Made by a program: the position numbers and the translations under genes. Of a DNA stretch of 64,000 bases, positions 13,601 through 28,600 are shown piece after piece. Position 1 is the stretch's first letter. Every line of letters starts with the position of its first letter. The notes under the pieces were generated by a model, which ran no database searches, was not told the DNA's origin, and saw nothing but the letters and a program-made list of their open reading frames with translations. Origin of the DNA: Liolophura sinensis. Lineage: Eukaryota; Mollusca; Polyplacophora; Chitonida; Chitonidae. The stretch spans positions 59,377,249 to 59,441,248 of the forward strand of contig NC_088295.1 in NCBI RefSeq assembly GCF_032854445.1, given 5' to 3'.

Positions 13601-16600
13601 AGTTGTTGTCTACAAGCATTCTTTACCTGGGCTGTGTTAAGGTCTTCACCTGAAAGAGACGGTACAACATGCCATTCCACAAAACAATAAAAACAAACAT
13701 GAACTCTGTCAAAGGAAAAACATGAGAAAACAGCCCAAACCTCAAACCTGATCTGTGCTGGTTATGGTGAAGACAAATACCAGCTTTCAATTTAAAATGA
13801 TGAACAGTTTTGAAAAAAACGTTCAGAAAACTGTTTTGTGAGAGACTGAGAAACTTACAGATGAGATGTAAAACTAATGTCCTTCGTCCTTCCCTGGTGA
13901 CTGTAAGAACTAGTCAATTTATTTATCTTTTTGATTGGAGTATTACACTCAAGAATATTTCACTTATACAACAGCTGCTAACATTACAGTGGGAGGAAAC
14001 AGGGTATGGCTTGGGGGAAGCCCATGACCATCCGTAAGTTGCTGGTGGATCTTCTCACATGTGACGGGAGAGGAAACCAGCATGAGCTGGACCTGACCTG
14101 AACAGGTTTCTGGGTCATACTTAACAATCACATGACGATGAGGAGTCATAAGATGTGTCCACATACACTGTCTTCTTATGACAGGATGAGTCCATGTCAG
14201 TATGAAGTATCATGCTGAAGACACCAGACATGACACCTCACCAACTGACAACATACTGACACTGGGCCAACCAGTCCTGTTTCCTTCCTCTAATCTCTCA
14301 GTGCTAAGCACCAAGGAAGGCAGTAACAAGTATCATATTTGAAGTCTTTGGTGTGACCTGAGAGGGTATTTCCATTTCTATAAGAAACCAGAGAATGCAG
14401 ACCTCCACAGCTGTAACTACTTGTAGGACATTACTCACTTCCCTCCTCCAGCTGATCAGCAGAGGGCTTGGTTTCCGCTTCATCCGCCTCCAAGCATTCC
14501 ACAAATCCATGCAGCAACTCTTTACTTGTCATCTTAGAAGAAATGAAAACAATTATTTTACATTACATTATACTTCAGATTTTCTTTTTACATACATGTA
14601 CAACGTGTCAACGGGTCTAAAATAAGAGACATGCTCCAGAACAACCCTCTACCTTGATTGACCTCTTTTCAAAGTAAGGGTTATTGCATGTCCCAACTAT
14701 CAATCAAATTCATAAATTTATTTGATTGATGTTTTATGGCGTACTCAAGAATATTTCACTTGAACGGCGGCAGCCAGCATTACGGTGGGAGGAAACCAAG
14801 CAGAGGCTTGGGGAACTCATGACAATAACAAGAATATATAAAAAAGACCAAATGAAGCATACAGAGCAATTTATATTAAAACTCATAAGAAATTTGGGAA
14901 ACCAATAAACCTTTACACCAACATCTTACTTTTGGGAAGTTGGGTATCTGCCAGGGGCTCACGCAGTTGTTGACAGCAGATGTCTGAATGGAGAGGTATA
15001 GGGGAAGAAGGCTGCGTTTGCTGATAAATATGTCTTATAAATACCTGGAAGTTCTGAGCATTTGCAACAGGATAGAAATAACGAGTTTGTTATCCAGTCT
15101 TTGTTCTTCATATTAGTACAGTAAATGTGGAAGAGTTGAAACTTTAGAGTGAGGCACCGAAAATACTAGATAACAAGGGTTATGTGAATACCAACAGCTC
15201 ACTGATAAGATCTTCAGTTTACATCATAGCCTAAGTTGACCGGATAGATGACGTATTATAACAAAAAAGTTTATCCGGATACTGACGTCACTTCTCCCCA
15301 ATATCTAATAATTTATTCCTGAATTAACTTAGATGGCTTATCTGGCTATAGCATTGTTCTTCCCACAGCTGATATTAACCCGTCGTCAATGAAGTCACAA
15401 CTTCAACCAAGCTCTTGCTGGCTCAAGTTTGTGTAAGTCAGAAGATATGTCAAGTACCTGTGGTTTAGTTTTGAAATTTTAATTCATAAAGAAATAAAAA
15501 TTTGCCGTTTTCAATAGTCTTTCAGTTGATGGATACACAAAATATTAAAGCTGTGTTACTGTAACCTCACACATAAGCCAGCTTAGCCAAGATTATGGGA
15601 CACGTGTAGACTCTGACCTCATCTGCAGTGAATAGCCCCACAAGGTCTGACTGTATGACTGCCCAGCGACTGACCAGACGGAGGATCTTCACCGCAGCAA
15701 GGGCGTGTTCAGGCAGGAATGTACCAAATATGACATACCTGCAACAGCCAAGAAGAAACTGATCACACAGACATGCTGAATTAAATGTAATGTAACAACT
15801 TACTGAGTAAATAGTGCAGATACACATAAACTCAATTTACACACCAAAAATGTCATTCTTCTTGAATTATTTATCTATTTTTTTATATATTTGACTGGAG
15901 TTTCACCATGTGGTAAGATCCAACTTCTTGGGCACTGTGGTAAGATGTAACTTACTGGACAGTGTGGTAAGAACCAGCTTAATGGCTGGGCAGTGTGATA
16001 AAATGTACTAAAAACTTACATGGCACTCGATAAAATCCAACTTACCGGGCACTGTGGTAACATGTAACTTACTTAACAATGTGGTAAGATCCAATTTACC
16101 TGGTACTGTGGTAATATATTACTTACTTGACAATGTTCCAGCTTGGTTATGGGTAAGATCCGATTTACTGGGCAATGTGGTAAGATGTCACATGTATCCA
16201 ACAATGGGTAACAACAATGGGCAAAATGGTAATATCTAATGTGATCAGCAATGCAATAGAAACTGCCTCACTGTGCAATGTGGTAAGATGCAATTTGGCA
16301 ACATGATAAGATGCAACTTACTCGGCAACGTGGTAGGATCCAATTTACTCAGCAATGCAATAATATCGAACTTACTTGGCAAAGCAATAATTTTCAACTC
16401 ACTTGGCAATGTTGACCAGGTGGTCAGGTTTGCCACTGCGGGGGTTGATGGCCATGAGCAGTTTGTCCATGGAGGAAATAAACGTCGACGCACCGCTCTC
16501 CCGCTGTGTGTACATCATCACATTCTCCTTCTCCATTGTCACCTGAATCATCCTCAGACACAGCAGCGAGGCACGCTCAAGCTTCAGCTTTCCTACAAGA

Positions 16601-19600
16601 ACAAGTAAGAAACCAGCTCATGCTTCCCTACAATAAGTAAGAAACCAGCTTCAGCCTCCCTACAAGAACAAGTGAGAAACCAGTTCAGGCTTCAGCTTCC
16701 CTTCAAGAACAAGTAAGAAACCAGTTTAAGCTTCAGCTTCCCTACAAGAACAAGTAAGGAACCAGATCAGGCTTCAGCTTCCCTACAAGAACAAGTAAGA
16801 AACCAGTTCAGGCTTCAGCTTCCCTACAAGAACAAGCAAGAAACCAGTTCAGGCTTCCACTTTCCTACAAGAACAAGTAAGAAACCAGCTCAAGCTTCAG
16901 CTTCCCTACAAGAACAAGTAAGAAACCAGTTCAGGCTTCAGCTTCCCTACAAGAAGAAGTAAGAAACCAGCTTCAGCTTCCCTATAAATACATGTAAGAA
17001 ACCAGCTTCAGCTTCCCTACAAGAACAACCAAGAAACCAGCTTCAGCTTCCCTACAAGAACAAGTAAGAAGCCAGTTCCAGCTTCCTTACAGGAACAAAA
17101 AAAGAATCCAGCTTCAATATTGCCGATGTGGCGTTAAGCCATAATCATTCATTCATTCAGTTTCCGTACAAGAAGCCAGCTTCAGCTTCCTTACAAGAAC
17201 AAGAAACCAGCTCAGGCTTCAGCTTCCCTGCAGGAACAAGACACCAGCTCAAGCTTTAACTTCCCTACAAGCACAAATAAGAACCCAGCTCAAGCTTCAG
17301 TTTCCGTACAAGAACAAGTAAGAAACCAGCTTCAGCTTCAGCGTCCACACAAGAACAAGAAACCAGCTCGAGCTTCAGTTTCCGTACAAGAACAAGTAAG
17401 AAACCAACAAGTTTTAGCTCCCATACAAGAACAACAAACCAGCTCAAGTTTCAGCTTCAATACAAGAACAGGTAAAAAACCAGTTCAAGATTCAACTACT
17501 CTGAGAGAGCAAGTATGACATCACATCAATCTTCAGTTACCCTACAAGCGCAAGTAAGAAACCAGCTCAAGCGTCAGCTTCGATAGAATCACAAGTAAGA
17601 AACCAGCTCGAGCTTCAACTTTACCACAAACAAAAACATCAGATTATCACCATGTCTAATCGTTGACATCGAAGGAAACAAACTAGTCAAAACATTGTCC
17701 AGTTAACATACCTGGTATACTTGTGTAAGTTTCAAACTGTTTGATTGCTTCATCCAATATGTATAGCACCTGAAAACACACAGCATACAATGTGTTTATT
17801 TGACAAATGTTTTATGAAGTACTTAAAACAGAAATCCAGAAATATTATATTTCATTTAAAGCTTGGCATGTGCAAATGCCAAGGCACACAGAGGCATTAA
17901 ACCGATACTTTTGATGCCAACACTTCAGATTCAGTTTTTCGAGTCAAGGAAAATGTGACCCTTAAAAAATGCTACACTTAGGTAAAATATAGTACTCAAA
18001 AACAAAAAAACTGGATGATAGGCAGGCATTGGGAACTGAGTTCAAACAGGCTATTTTTTTTTACTTGAATGGTCTTTTATAGTGTACATTTATGTGTAAG
18101 TTCAAAGGATGTATAGGCTTACCATTTTCAGCAGTCCAGTTTCATTAAGCATGTGTAGCAGTAGGGTGTGTCCTGGAGGTTTGTAACCCACAGACTTGCC
18201 ACCAGGGGTCTCCACCTGCTGATCGAGGAAATCTTCTAGGCAGACTTCGTGTGACTCCATTAACTTACAGAGAATCTCCAGGGCACCAGCAGCCACACTC
18301 CACTGAAATAATTTGTTTTAATGGATGTTTGTTCAGTTCAAACAATGATTGAGTGAAAATCCAAATTACCAAGTTAGTATATCAACTACAACTATGTATG
18401 TACTTGCTTCAATGAACACAAAAGGCAGAATTCTGTTAATTCTTTAACTGTTGTTCTATGTCCAGCAACAGGATATTTCTCTTGTATGACTATGGTCAAG
18501 TTTATGGGTGGAGGAAACAAAAGAAAAAAATTGAATAAAACGACTGCACTTTGCAAGATAACACTAAACTCCTGACAAAAATCCACAACTAAAAGTGGTT
18601 GTGTTTATCATAGCCAAATTATCATAACAAAGGTAGAAAAACACCACTATCTTGACAAACTTGTGACAAACTTCTTTATTTAAAGGACTTTATCAACAGA
18701 GACTTCTTTATTAAAATCTACTCTTATTTCAAGAACTTATTAAGGCCTCAAAACCTATTACTTTCAAGGAATCCGATGAGAAGTGAAGCCGTGATCATTC
18801 AAACTTAATTATTGATAAAGATTTGATTAATAGGTAATTCTCTAATAAAATCTATCCATTTAAATAGCCTTAACTGTGTTACTTTCAAGAATTTCAAGGT
18901 CAAGTAAATCCACGATCACATTCCAATATTCTGAAACCATAAACTGGTATGACTTTCACACCTTTTCACTCGCATTTTTATAGGCCCTTGAAGCAAATTT
19001 CAGCAGGACATCATCTCTGATAAACAAAAGGTAAGGCTCAAATCCAGGTACTCTATAACCCGCGCCAAGAGCTGCCGGTATAGGGATCTCTGTTAGAACA
19101 TTGATGAATTCCAGGAAGGCTTGGGTTAGAGGGTAGGTCTCATTTCGGGATTCAATTTCAGCCAGCTCCACCTAGTGAGCAGAAGATGAAAAACAATTCT
19201 CATGCAAAAAATCTGGATTTGAATTCAATTTCAATTTTCACTTTCAACACCAGCGTGCTGAAACCCTAACAAGTAAGCCTCAGTGGAAATTTCAGATATT
19301 ATATTCCATAAAACAAATACTGATTAATTTATTTATTGATTTATTTATCTGATTGGAGTTTTAAGCAGTGCTCAAGAATAATTTATCTGATTCATGTTTT
19401 ACGCCATACTCAAGAATATTTCATTTATACGATGTTGGCCAGCACTATGGTGGGAAAAAACCTGGCAGAGCCCGAGGAAAACCCACGACCATCCACAAGT
19501 TGCTGGCATACCTTCCCAGGTATTGCCGGAGAGGAAGCCAGCATGAGCTGGACTTGAACTCACAGCAACCACATTGGTGGGAGGGCTGCTGGGTCACTGC

Positions 19601-22600
19601 ACTGTGCTGGTGTGCTAAAACCCTTGGCGACAAAAGCCCCCTACTCAAGAATAATTCATCTGACATTTCATGACAGCTGGTAGCATTATACAGGGAGGAA
19701 ACCAGGCAAAGCCCACAACCATTTGCAGGATGCTGGCAGGTCTTTCCACACATGAGGCCAGCATGACCTTGGGTCATTGAGCTGCACCATCACATTAATC
19801 ATTATACCACGGAGTCTCCAGAACAATGATTAAACCTCAGGAAACCATAGTAATAAAATCTGTTACAAAGATGTATAAAGTACCACAAACCTGTAAACCT
19901 CCAGGCTGGCTTCCTGGTTGAATTGTCCCCACAATCTACAACAAGAAACAATCAACATGACCAAACTTTACAACAAAATACAACTGGGCAGTAAAATGTA
20001 GCAGTATTCTGAACCGAGTCTGGTAAAATCAGTGACTTAGTCATGGCCTAATGTGAAGGTCAAATACAATTGCTACTACCTAATACATGAACACAGCAGC
20101 TGTTTACCTGAGAGACTTCCAGTGACTGCCAGAGATTGGCGGCGATATCCGGCGTACGCCCAAACGCAGCCAGCGTCAGAAGTAACTCGGCCTTGAGTTC
20201 TGGGGGTATACAACAGCCGACAAGCCCAAACAGTAGCACAACAGGCACCCACTGCTGGTTCTCACACAGGCCTAATCGAGCATTCTCACTCTGTCAAATA
20301 CAAAGTAACGACAGCTGGCATAAAACACTAGTTTTTAAATATATATATAATGTCAATGCATGTTAGTACGTACACAGGAACACCAAAAGCAAAAATATAA
20401 GACTATATAAAATATAGTCCTTAACTACATGTAAGCATATAATCTGTATTAAATTAAATTTCACACTTCAACTGCAAAACCCATTCCGTATGCATATTTT
20501 GTCCTGAAATTTTGAGTAAGGACACTAGAATGCATTTTCTTGATTGCCCAGAATCACACCAAAGAATTAAACTAACACAACTAACTTCTGCATTCCATAA
20601 CTTTCTCACAAAACTGTCAGATTCATACATAGAAAAAGAAAACTTTTGCCTATCAGTCATTTGCTTTTTGTTGAATACATTAACTTCATATCACCGGCAT
20701 TAACAAACTTGAAATAAACAACCTAACCGGACGAGCCAGCATTTGATGTTTACATGAATGTTTCCAGAGAGAAATAGTAAGTGGAAGGTCTGCCAGTAAC
20801 ATGCGGATGGTTGTGGGTTTCCCCCGGGTTCTGCCCGGTTTCCTCCCACCATAATTCTGGCCGACGTCATATAAGTGAAGTATTCTTGAGTACGGCGTAA
20901 ATCACCAATCAAATAAATAAATAATTAAATTAATAAGGACAATCGAGTTCATACTTTAAGGTAGAAAGAAGGTAAAAGATGTTCGACACTATCAAGTAAC
21001 CTGTCAGAAATGTTATGCGAATATTTATGACAACATTTACTATCATCACAGGCATCTGAAAAAGAGCCTGTGTTCACAGGATCCTTTTCTCAAGTCACAT
21101 GATCCAGCATAACATAAGAGTTCCATCTCAAAACTTCCCTACTGATGTCTTACTTTCAACCAATCACACTGCCCTAATTTTTAATCTTCCTGACTACTTT
21201 CACCTCTCTTGTTTATGTGCTTACGGACTCATGCAATGCCTGCTCTCATATTTTCCCCAACCTTGAACTGATTGTTCTTATAATGCTTGCTACATACATT
21301 TACTTTAGATCATAAACATTACCTTTATTTTAAATCGGCACTTCTGAGACTACTGTATTCTTAATGCCTTTAGCACAATTTATCATTTGCAAGACTGACA
21401 ATGCAGAACTGCAGGTCTATTACAAGAGTTATTCCTTTTAATATATTCAGTCAACTACTCACCTCCTCTGCCACTGTGCGAGTCAGCCTCAGGACAGACA
21501 GGAGCCCCTCTAGCTCCTGGGGGGTGATGCCCCGATGGTAGTGCCGGTATCTCTGGGCCGCACTGTCACTGGAGGTGGGCGTTTCCTTCCTCAGGTTAGT
21601 GTAGTACTGGTTCAGAGAGAAGAAGATGTGATCCCAAGACACCAGGCTAGCAGAACCTCCTGGAACCACAGGTGTTTATGATATGGATTAGATATAAAAT
21701 ACCGCATAAAACTGAAAGCAGTCAGAATACAGGTTTGATTAAGGCTCCATCAGCTGTTTCACAACGCCATTTCTGAGTCAAGTCAAAATTTAAAACTTCA
21801 CCATAATGCTCAATTTTTTGCCACATCTGCCTTAATCTAAAAAATAATGAGATCGTCAAACTTTTAATTTCTAGGACCCAAAAATAAGCTCTAAAATCAT
21901 ATTTCAAATTTTGACTTGTTAGACATGACTTTGTGGAACCAAGCACGCATTAAAAACTTTTAGAGCTAACTGGTCACTAAGCTGAGTCAATGTTACACAT
22001 ATTAAAGTTATATTTATAAATAATATTATCAAAAATATTCATATTTCAAGTGAAGTGAAAAAATATTTTGCTGCCAAAAAAGTAGTAATCTCGTCAATAT
22101 CACGTTCTTCAGGTCAAACACAAAGTCTTTAGAATTTTCATTAAATAGTTTGTCAAACTGTTAGTTTTGCGCACATTCGCAGAAAAAATGCATGAAATAT
22201 AAAAACAGGTACCTAAGCGCATAATTTACAAGTTACAAGCAAAACAAATCCCAGCCCAGCAAGTTCCCTTACCTTGACTAGTTCCATTGAGTTTCAGCAG
22301 GTGGAAGAGATGGTAGGCACATTGTTGACCGTGTGCCAGGCCTGTCAACATGTGGATGTAGGGGATATAGAGGTATGGGGGCAGCAAGTCTCCAGCTATC
22401 CTCACAAACTTGTACAGGCTCACCTAACACAATGACAATATAGGGGATATAGAGGTATGGGGGCAGCAAGTCTCCAGCTATCCTCACAAATGTCTACAAG
22501 CTCACCTAACACAATGACAATACAGGGGATATAACGGTATAGGGGCAGGCACTTTCCAGCTATCCTCACAAACTTGTACAGGCTCACCTAACACAATGAC

Positions 22601-25600
22601 AATATAGGGGATATAGAGGTATGGGGGCAGCAAGTCTCCAGCTACCTTGACAAATGTGTACAGGGTCACCTAACACAATGACAATATAGGGGATATAGAG
22701 GTGTGGGGGCAGCAAGTCTCCAGCTATCCTCACAAACTTGTACAGGCTCACCTAACAATGACAATATGGGGGATATAGAGGTATGGGGCAGCAAGTCTCC
22801 AGCTAACCTCACAAACTTGTACAGGCTCACCTAACAATGACAATATAGGGGATATAGATGTGTGGGGGCAGCAAGTCTCCAGCTAACCTCACAAACTTGT
22901 ACAGGCTCACCTAACAATGACAATATAGGGGATACAGAGGTGTGGGGGCAGCAAGTCTCCAGCTAACCTCACAAACTTGTACAGGCTCACCTAATACAAT
23001 GACAATATAGGGGATATAACGGTATGGGGACAGCAATCTCCAGCTATCCTCACAAACTTGTACAGGCTCACCTAACACAATGACAATATAGGGGATATAG
23101 AGGTGTGGGGGCAGCAAGTCTCCAGCTAACCTCACAAACTTGTACAGGCTCACCTAACACAATGACAACAAAAATGCCACACCATTTATAAATATTCCAA
23201 GAAAGAAAAATAGGTACAACACAAATGACTTCACTCCAGATGTTATGACCACACTAAAAAAAAAACCCAAATAAACCATTAAGGATGACAGTCATTTAAT
23301 GATTTATAACATTGTTCTTGAATGTCATATTTTACATCTTACATCTTACAAGTCTGCATCTATAATATACAACCTTGACTATGGAAAGCACCTACATCTA
23401 TGCCTTACCATGATTGTCCACTTATTACCAAGACATATCGGATTTATTTATTTATTTGATTGGTCTTTCATGCTGTACTCAAGAATGAAATATTTAATAA
23501 CTGCTCACCACTTGTATTTTTATCACAAAAAATTAACCATGGTTAAGAAAGAAGTACATGTAGTTGTATATCTGAAAAAAAATCACACAGAATCAGTGCT
23601 AAATATTGTGTGTTCTTAGAATGAAAAACTTGACGTCAGCAGACCTAGGTCACTGACCTGTTTCTGAGGTGGTCTGTGTCCTATGGCTGTTGTCATGTTC
23701 CCAAACATGGTAGAGGCTCCAAAAGGTTCTGGGGGGCACCAGTAATCAGTCACTAGTTCCAGCCCCATGGGATCCTTAGAGTACAAGTCACTTATCTGAA
23801 ACACAATCATACATTTGTTTTCTCCCCAAATGTGCTGATGTTCCACACTAGAAAAGATATATATCAGATGAATTTTTTGTACTTACCAATTAAGTAGTGT
23901 TATGTAGACAGCCCTGTACATGATGAGTCAAAAAGCTCAAAACACAACAACATACATGACATCAGTGGCCCTTCCTTGCAAGGCTTGTTAGCTTTGAGGT
24001 TTAAAGTTGCTTTCAGCATTATTGTGATCACATATTAACACAAAGTGTTTCCTTGAATCATATTATCATGTTTTAAAGTGTTTGCCTCTATTTACTTAGT
24101 TATTAGTTATTATTCAAACATATGCCTGACATCAGTTAAAACACCCCTTTGGAAACAATAGTGAAACCTGTGTTGTCAACATTCCATATTTAACTGAACC
24201 GCGGTTTCCTGGATCACCCCATGTGTGTTATCAGGCACCTATTTGAAGGCTTTTGGTCAAATTATTGTGCCAAATGCCTGTGAGGATATTGTTTATCTAT
24301 TTATTTGATTGGTGTCTTACGTCGCACTCAAGAATATTTCACTTATACGACGGTTGCAAGGATCATCGTGGGAGGAAACTGGCCTGGAAACCCACGAGCA
24401 TCCGCAGTAAAATCTTCCCACCTCTGACCAGAGAGGAAGCCGGCATGAGCCTGATGCACTCACATTGTCTGCATCAGTGAGTTCCTAAGTTATCGAGCTG
24501 GCACACTAACCACTTTGCCCCGCAGGCATTAGGTTTCAGATACACGTGTAAAAGCAGAAGTGCTATTTATTTTACCAGCTCTAGGAGATGCTCAAAGTCC
24601 CTCCTCAGATTTGCAGAAGGTTCCACACCCTCTAACTGATGAGCCTGGAGCAGGCGGGCTGTCTCATCGCCACGGTTACGCAGTTCCTTCCACTTGAGAA
24701 AAAATGGAAACCCGAACAACATGAGAACAGAAAGTAATGCAGCTACGTCTATGCTTAACCCATGACTGCATGTTACTTCAGTTCTTATCTACTTATTATC
24801 AAAATATAGTTAATAATTACCAACCACTTTGCATGTATATTTATTAAAAATCTACAACTAAACTGTCGAGAGTGAAGCACATTTAGTCACATTTCCACAA
24901 AAATCTACACAGAAAGGGTGCTGACGGATTTCTTTTTTCTTATAATGGAAAACTGTTTCATACATGTAGGGACAAAGGGAGGTAACTTGAACTTTCAGCA
25001 GACCTGGTTGAAACCTGTGCTCTACAAATGCCCAGTTCTAGTTCCAAAAACTTCATATTTTTCCTACCATGAAATTGGCAGATTGACCATGATAATGTCC
25101 GTTTAGATTGTTATAATTTATAACATAAGAAACTTTACTTTTGATGTTGAGAGAAAACCTCAACCTGGGTAATCATTTTTTTCCCCTAACCTTTAATGGC
25201 ATGTGGAAAATAAAATCTGTGATCAATCCATGTACTCGTCTCAGATAAAACTCCTACAGAAAAAAAAGAAAGAACAAAAATTAACATGCATGTATCACTA
25301 ATAAACAAATGATCTTAAGCCACTCAAACTAACCTACGTTCATAACACACAGCTTGTTGGTCAGTTCTTGTTAGCTGTAATTCTGTGTTACTAGCAGCAC
25401 TTTAAATTACATGTAACCATTAAAGAAAAAACAGCCATAATATTAGTGCAGAATTAACTTCTTGAATATGCACAATTACAACTTAAAACAAAAGCTGGTG
25501 TCACAGGTTCAAATAGCCAGTGATCTGATTACAACTTATTTAAAAGTACGGAGGTCAGGAGTGTTGGGTACATAGCAAATAGTGATGGTTTACTTTGGTT

Positions 25601-28600
25601 TCTTTCACACATAAAGCTGACTACCGTTACACACCTGGGAAGTTCTTTATTGAAGCATAATAATACTCCAATCAACCACATAAACTGTGAACAAACTCGC
25701 CTCTTTATGGAAGTCTGGAAAAGCCACGACACACTCCTTGAGGAAGAGAAAAGTGTTGTCAGCCAGAGCTACATCCATGATAGCTTCATCCTCTTCACAG
25801 AATTCTCCCACACACACTGAAATTGGAATTATTGATTTGTTTGAATACCGTCTTCCAACATGACAAGAACAAACCTCTGCCATCTTCTGGAAATCAAGGC
25901 ACCTTACCAAATACCTGAAAACCTCTTCCTACATAAAGCTGAAGTGTCACCAGCCAGAATGGGGATTAACACCAGACCTTGTGGCCTTCACTGCAAAATT
26001 TTACAACACCACCAAAATGTGATGAACAGACTTTTTGTTGACAACCTACAAATGCAGCACCAAATTCACACTGCTTGTCGGTAAAAACATTCAGATACAC
26101 ATAAAACACGAAATTCAGGCTGCCGCTATAAGTGGGAAGGTCTGGCACAACCTGCAGATGGTCGTGAGTTTCCTTCAGGCTCTGCCCGGTTTCCTCCCCC
26201 ATAATGCTGGCCGCTATCGCATAAGTGAAATATTCTTGAGTACGGCGTAAAATACAAATCAAATTAATATAAATTCAGGCAGTGACCCACACTCCCTCTA
26301 ACCTTTTCAACCCTATTGAAAAAGGTAAATAAAAGAAAAAGACTGATGAAATAATTTCCGCAGAAAATTACATGTTGGGGAATTCCCTTTCAGATGTAAT
26401 TTTCTCGACATGTACCTCCTCATTGCTGTTGCACATTCTTATTTAAAAAAAAAAAAGACCCTTAGCTTGCTACCCAATTTCTGAACCTGTATTTGCCCCT
26501 GTATACAGTTGTATCATGAATGTGCACTATCTGAGATCTAATCTCTTCAACACGCACACACAAGCCAATGCCCCACCTGTTAAGCCCTGATATTGTGAGA
26601 GCTGCCTTAAGGCCAATGACCAGGCAAACTGTACAGTGGCCTTGAGACCTGGGCAGGCCCAGCTCTGGGAAGACTTCATCTCTCTGTGGATCTCAGGCAG
26701 GTAATCATTGTCGCTGATGATCGGCAGGGCTTGGATTAAATCTGTCAAAGAGTAACAGTCACACTTGTATACTAATAAAAGCATATGAATGATACTAAAG
26801 TTAACTAAAACCCTCTGACTAACAGAGAGTCTCATGAATTATGTTTTAAGAAAATTATTGACGAACTTTTCTTGAGTTTCTAAACAAACAATGCCCAAAC
26901 TTGTATTTTTTTATACTTTTTCTTAAGTTTCAAACCAAACAATGGCAGTAAACAAAATTTTTACAAAATAAAATTGATGTACTTTAAGATATACATGAAA
27001 AATGCTACCATACTAAGTAAAACATGACAAGATATGTTTGGAAAAGGCCATTATCACCAGTTGCATAAGAGGCCTTTTTTCTTCCCTTTAGACATATGGG
27101 AACTGCTTCCAGCAAGTGTTGCATTCCAAATATTTCATGGATGCTCACAAAAAATTCCTAACCAAAAAGAGGTACGAATCCTGTCAGAACAGTCCTATAC
27201 TCTATGTAAATGTTTCAAGGTTGAAGATGGGTAAGTAATACCTCCAGCATCCTCTTGGTCCAGTATACTGATATCAAGACAGTACAACATGGTCATTAGC
27301 AGACACACAGACACTGGTTCCAAAGTACCATCAGCACTGACGGAGTTATCTGTCTTGAGGAAGGCCATCAGCCTTAAGGTGTCGCCTCTTGACAGAGGTT
27401 GCTGGCAGGCCAGACAGTACAAACACTCTGCCAGAGAGCACTTGATCTCTTTGAACAAATCTGTCACCTGATGGCAAAAAAACACAGCAAAATGTAGTAA
27501 CAAGCAGCATGCATTACACATTTAAAAGCAGATTTGGTAGCACCTTGATTGTAGCCTAACAGAAACATGAATGCAAAACTTCAGCTTAATACATGAAGAA
27601 AATCTACCTCAATATGGACACAAATACGCCAACAATTTGTAATTTACCAGAACTAAATATGCACACCAAGCTTCAACAATGGAACATATTCTCATGTCGT
27701 TATGCTGTACAAGTCATCAAAACTCAAGCTGAATAATTGCAGTACTTTTTGAGACACCATCCTTAACATTCACCTTACCACTGATTCTAATACACAAGAG
27801 ACTTCAGTTTGTGAATTTTTGGTAATTTACAGTTATTAATATGCACACAGGGCATCAACAAAGAACATTCCTTTTGTATTATTATGCTTCACATGTATGC
27901 AAAATCTGAGCTCAAAACATGCAGTACTTTCTAAGACACAACCCTTACTACAGTCAACCTGACATTGCTTCCATGGTGTTAGGGTACCCATGTCGATGCT
28001 CCGATCGGACTTTAGCTGGGCCTATACAAACTATACATGAGATAAAAACATGCACCCCACAGCAACTTTATCATCACCAACCAGAACACCATTCTCCAAG
28101 ACAGATGCTTGTCACAACTAAAACCAGTGTATACACTAAGAAATTCAAACAGAATTTGGGATATTTGACGGAGGTGCAAGATTTGAATTTTATTAAATAC
28201 CTTTAATGAAGCAGAACAAGACTACAAGTACAGTCTGCAGATTAAGCCTGAACTTCAGTTTCCCACTTGCACACCACATGATACAAAATGGACACCATTT
28301 TCAAACAAAATGACCTTGAAAAGGGGCTGTTTGGACAGCCTCACACATTTCTGGTTCATCTCGTAATCTACAATGTACCTGTTTTCTGTGTTTCGGTGGT
28401 CCCAGGGCCCTGTCTTTCTGTAGTTTGTCCAGTTCTTGAGCCAGGTCCATGTTTGTTATTAAATCTGTTCAGGACAATATTGACATCATGTATATAAAGG
28501 AATGCATAATGTAATGTACAGTCCCTATCCTCAAATAACCTCTAATGGACTTGTACAGTCTCTATTCCCAAATAACCTCTAATGGGCTTACTTTGATTTG

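Noticed and set aside
16605-17640. CRISPR-like regular repeats
   Set aside because: Units are contiguous without unique spacers, in an animal intron, and match the exon 19 junction.
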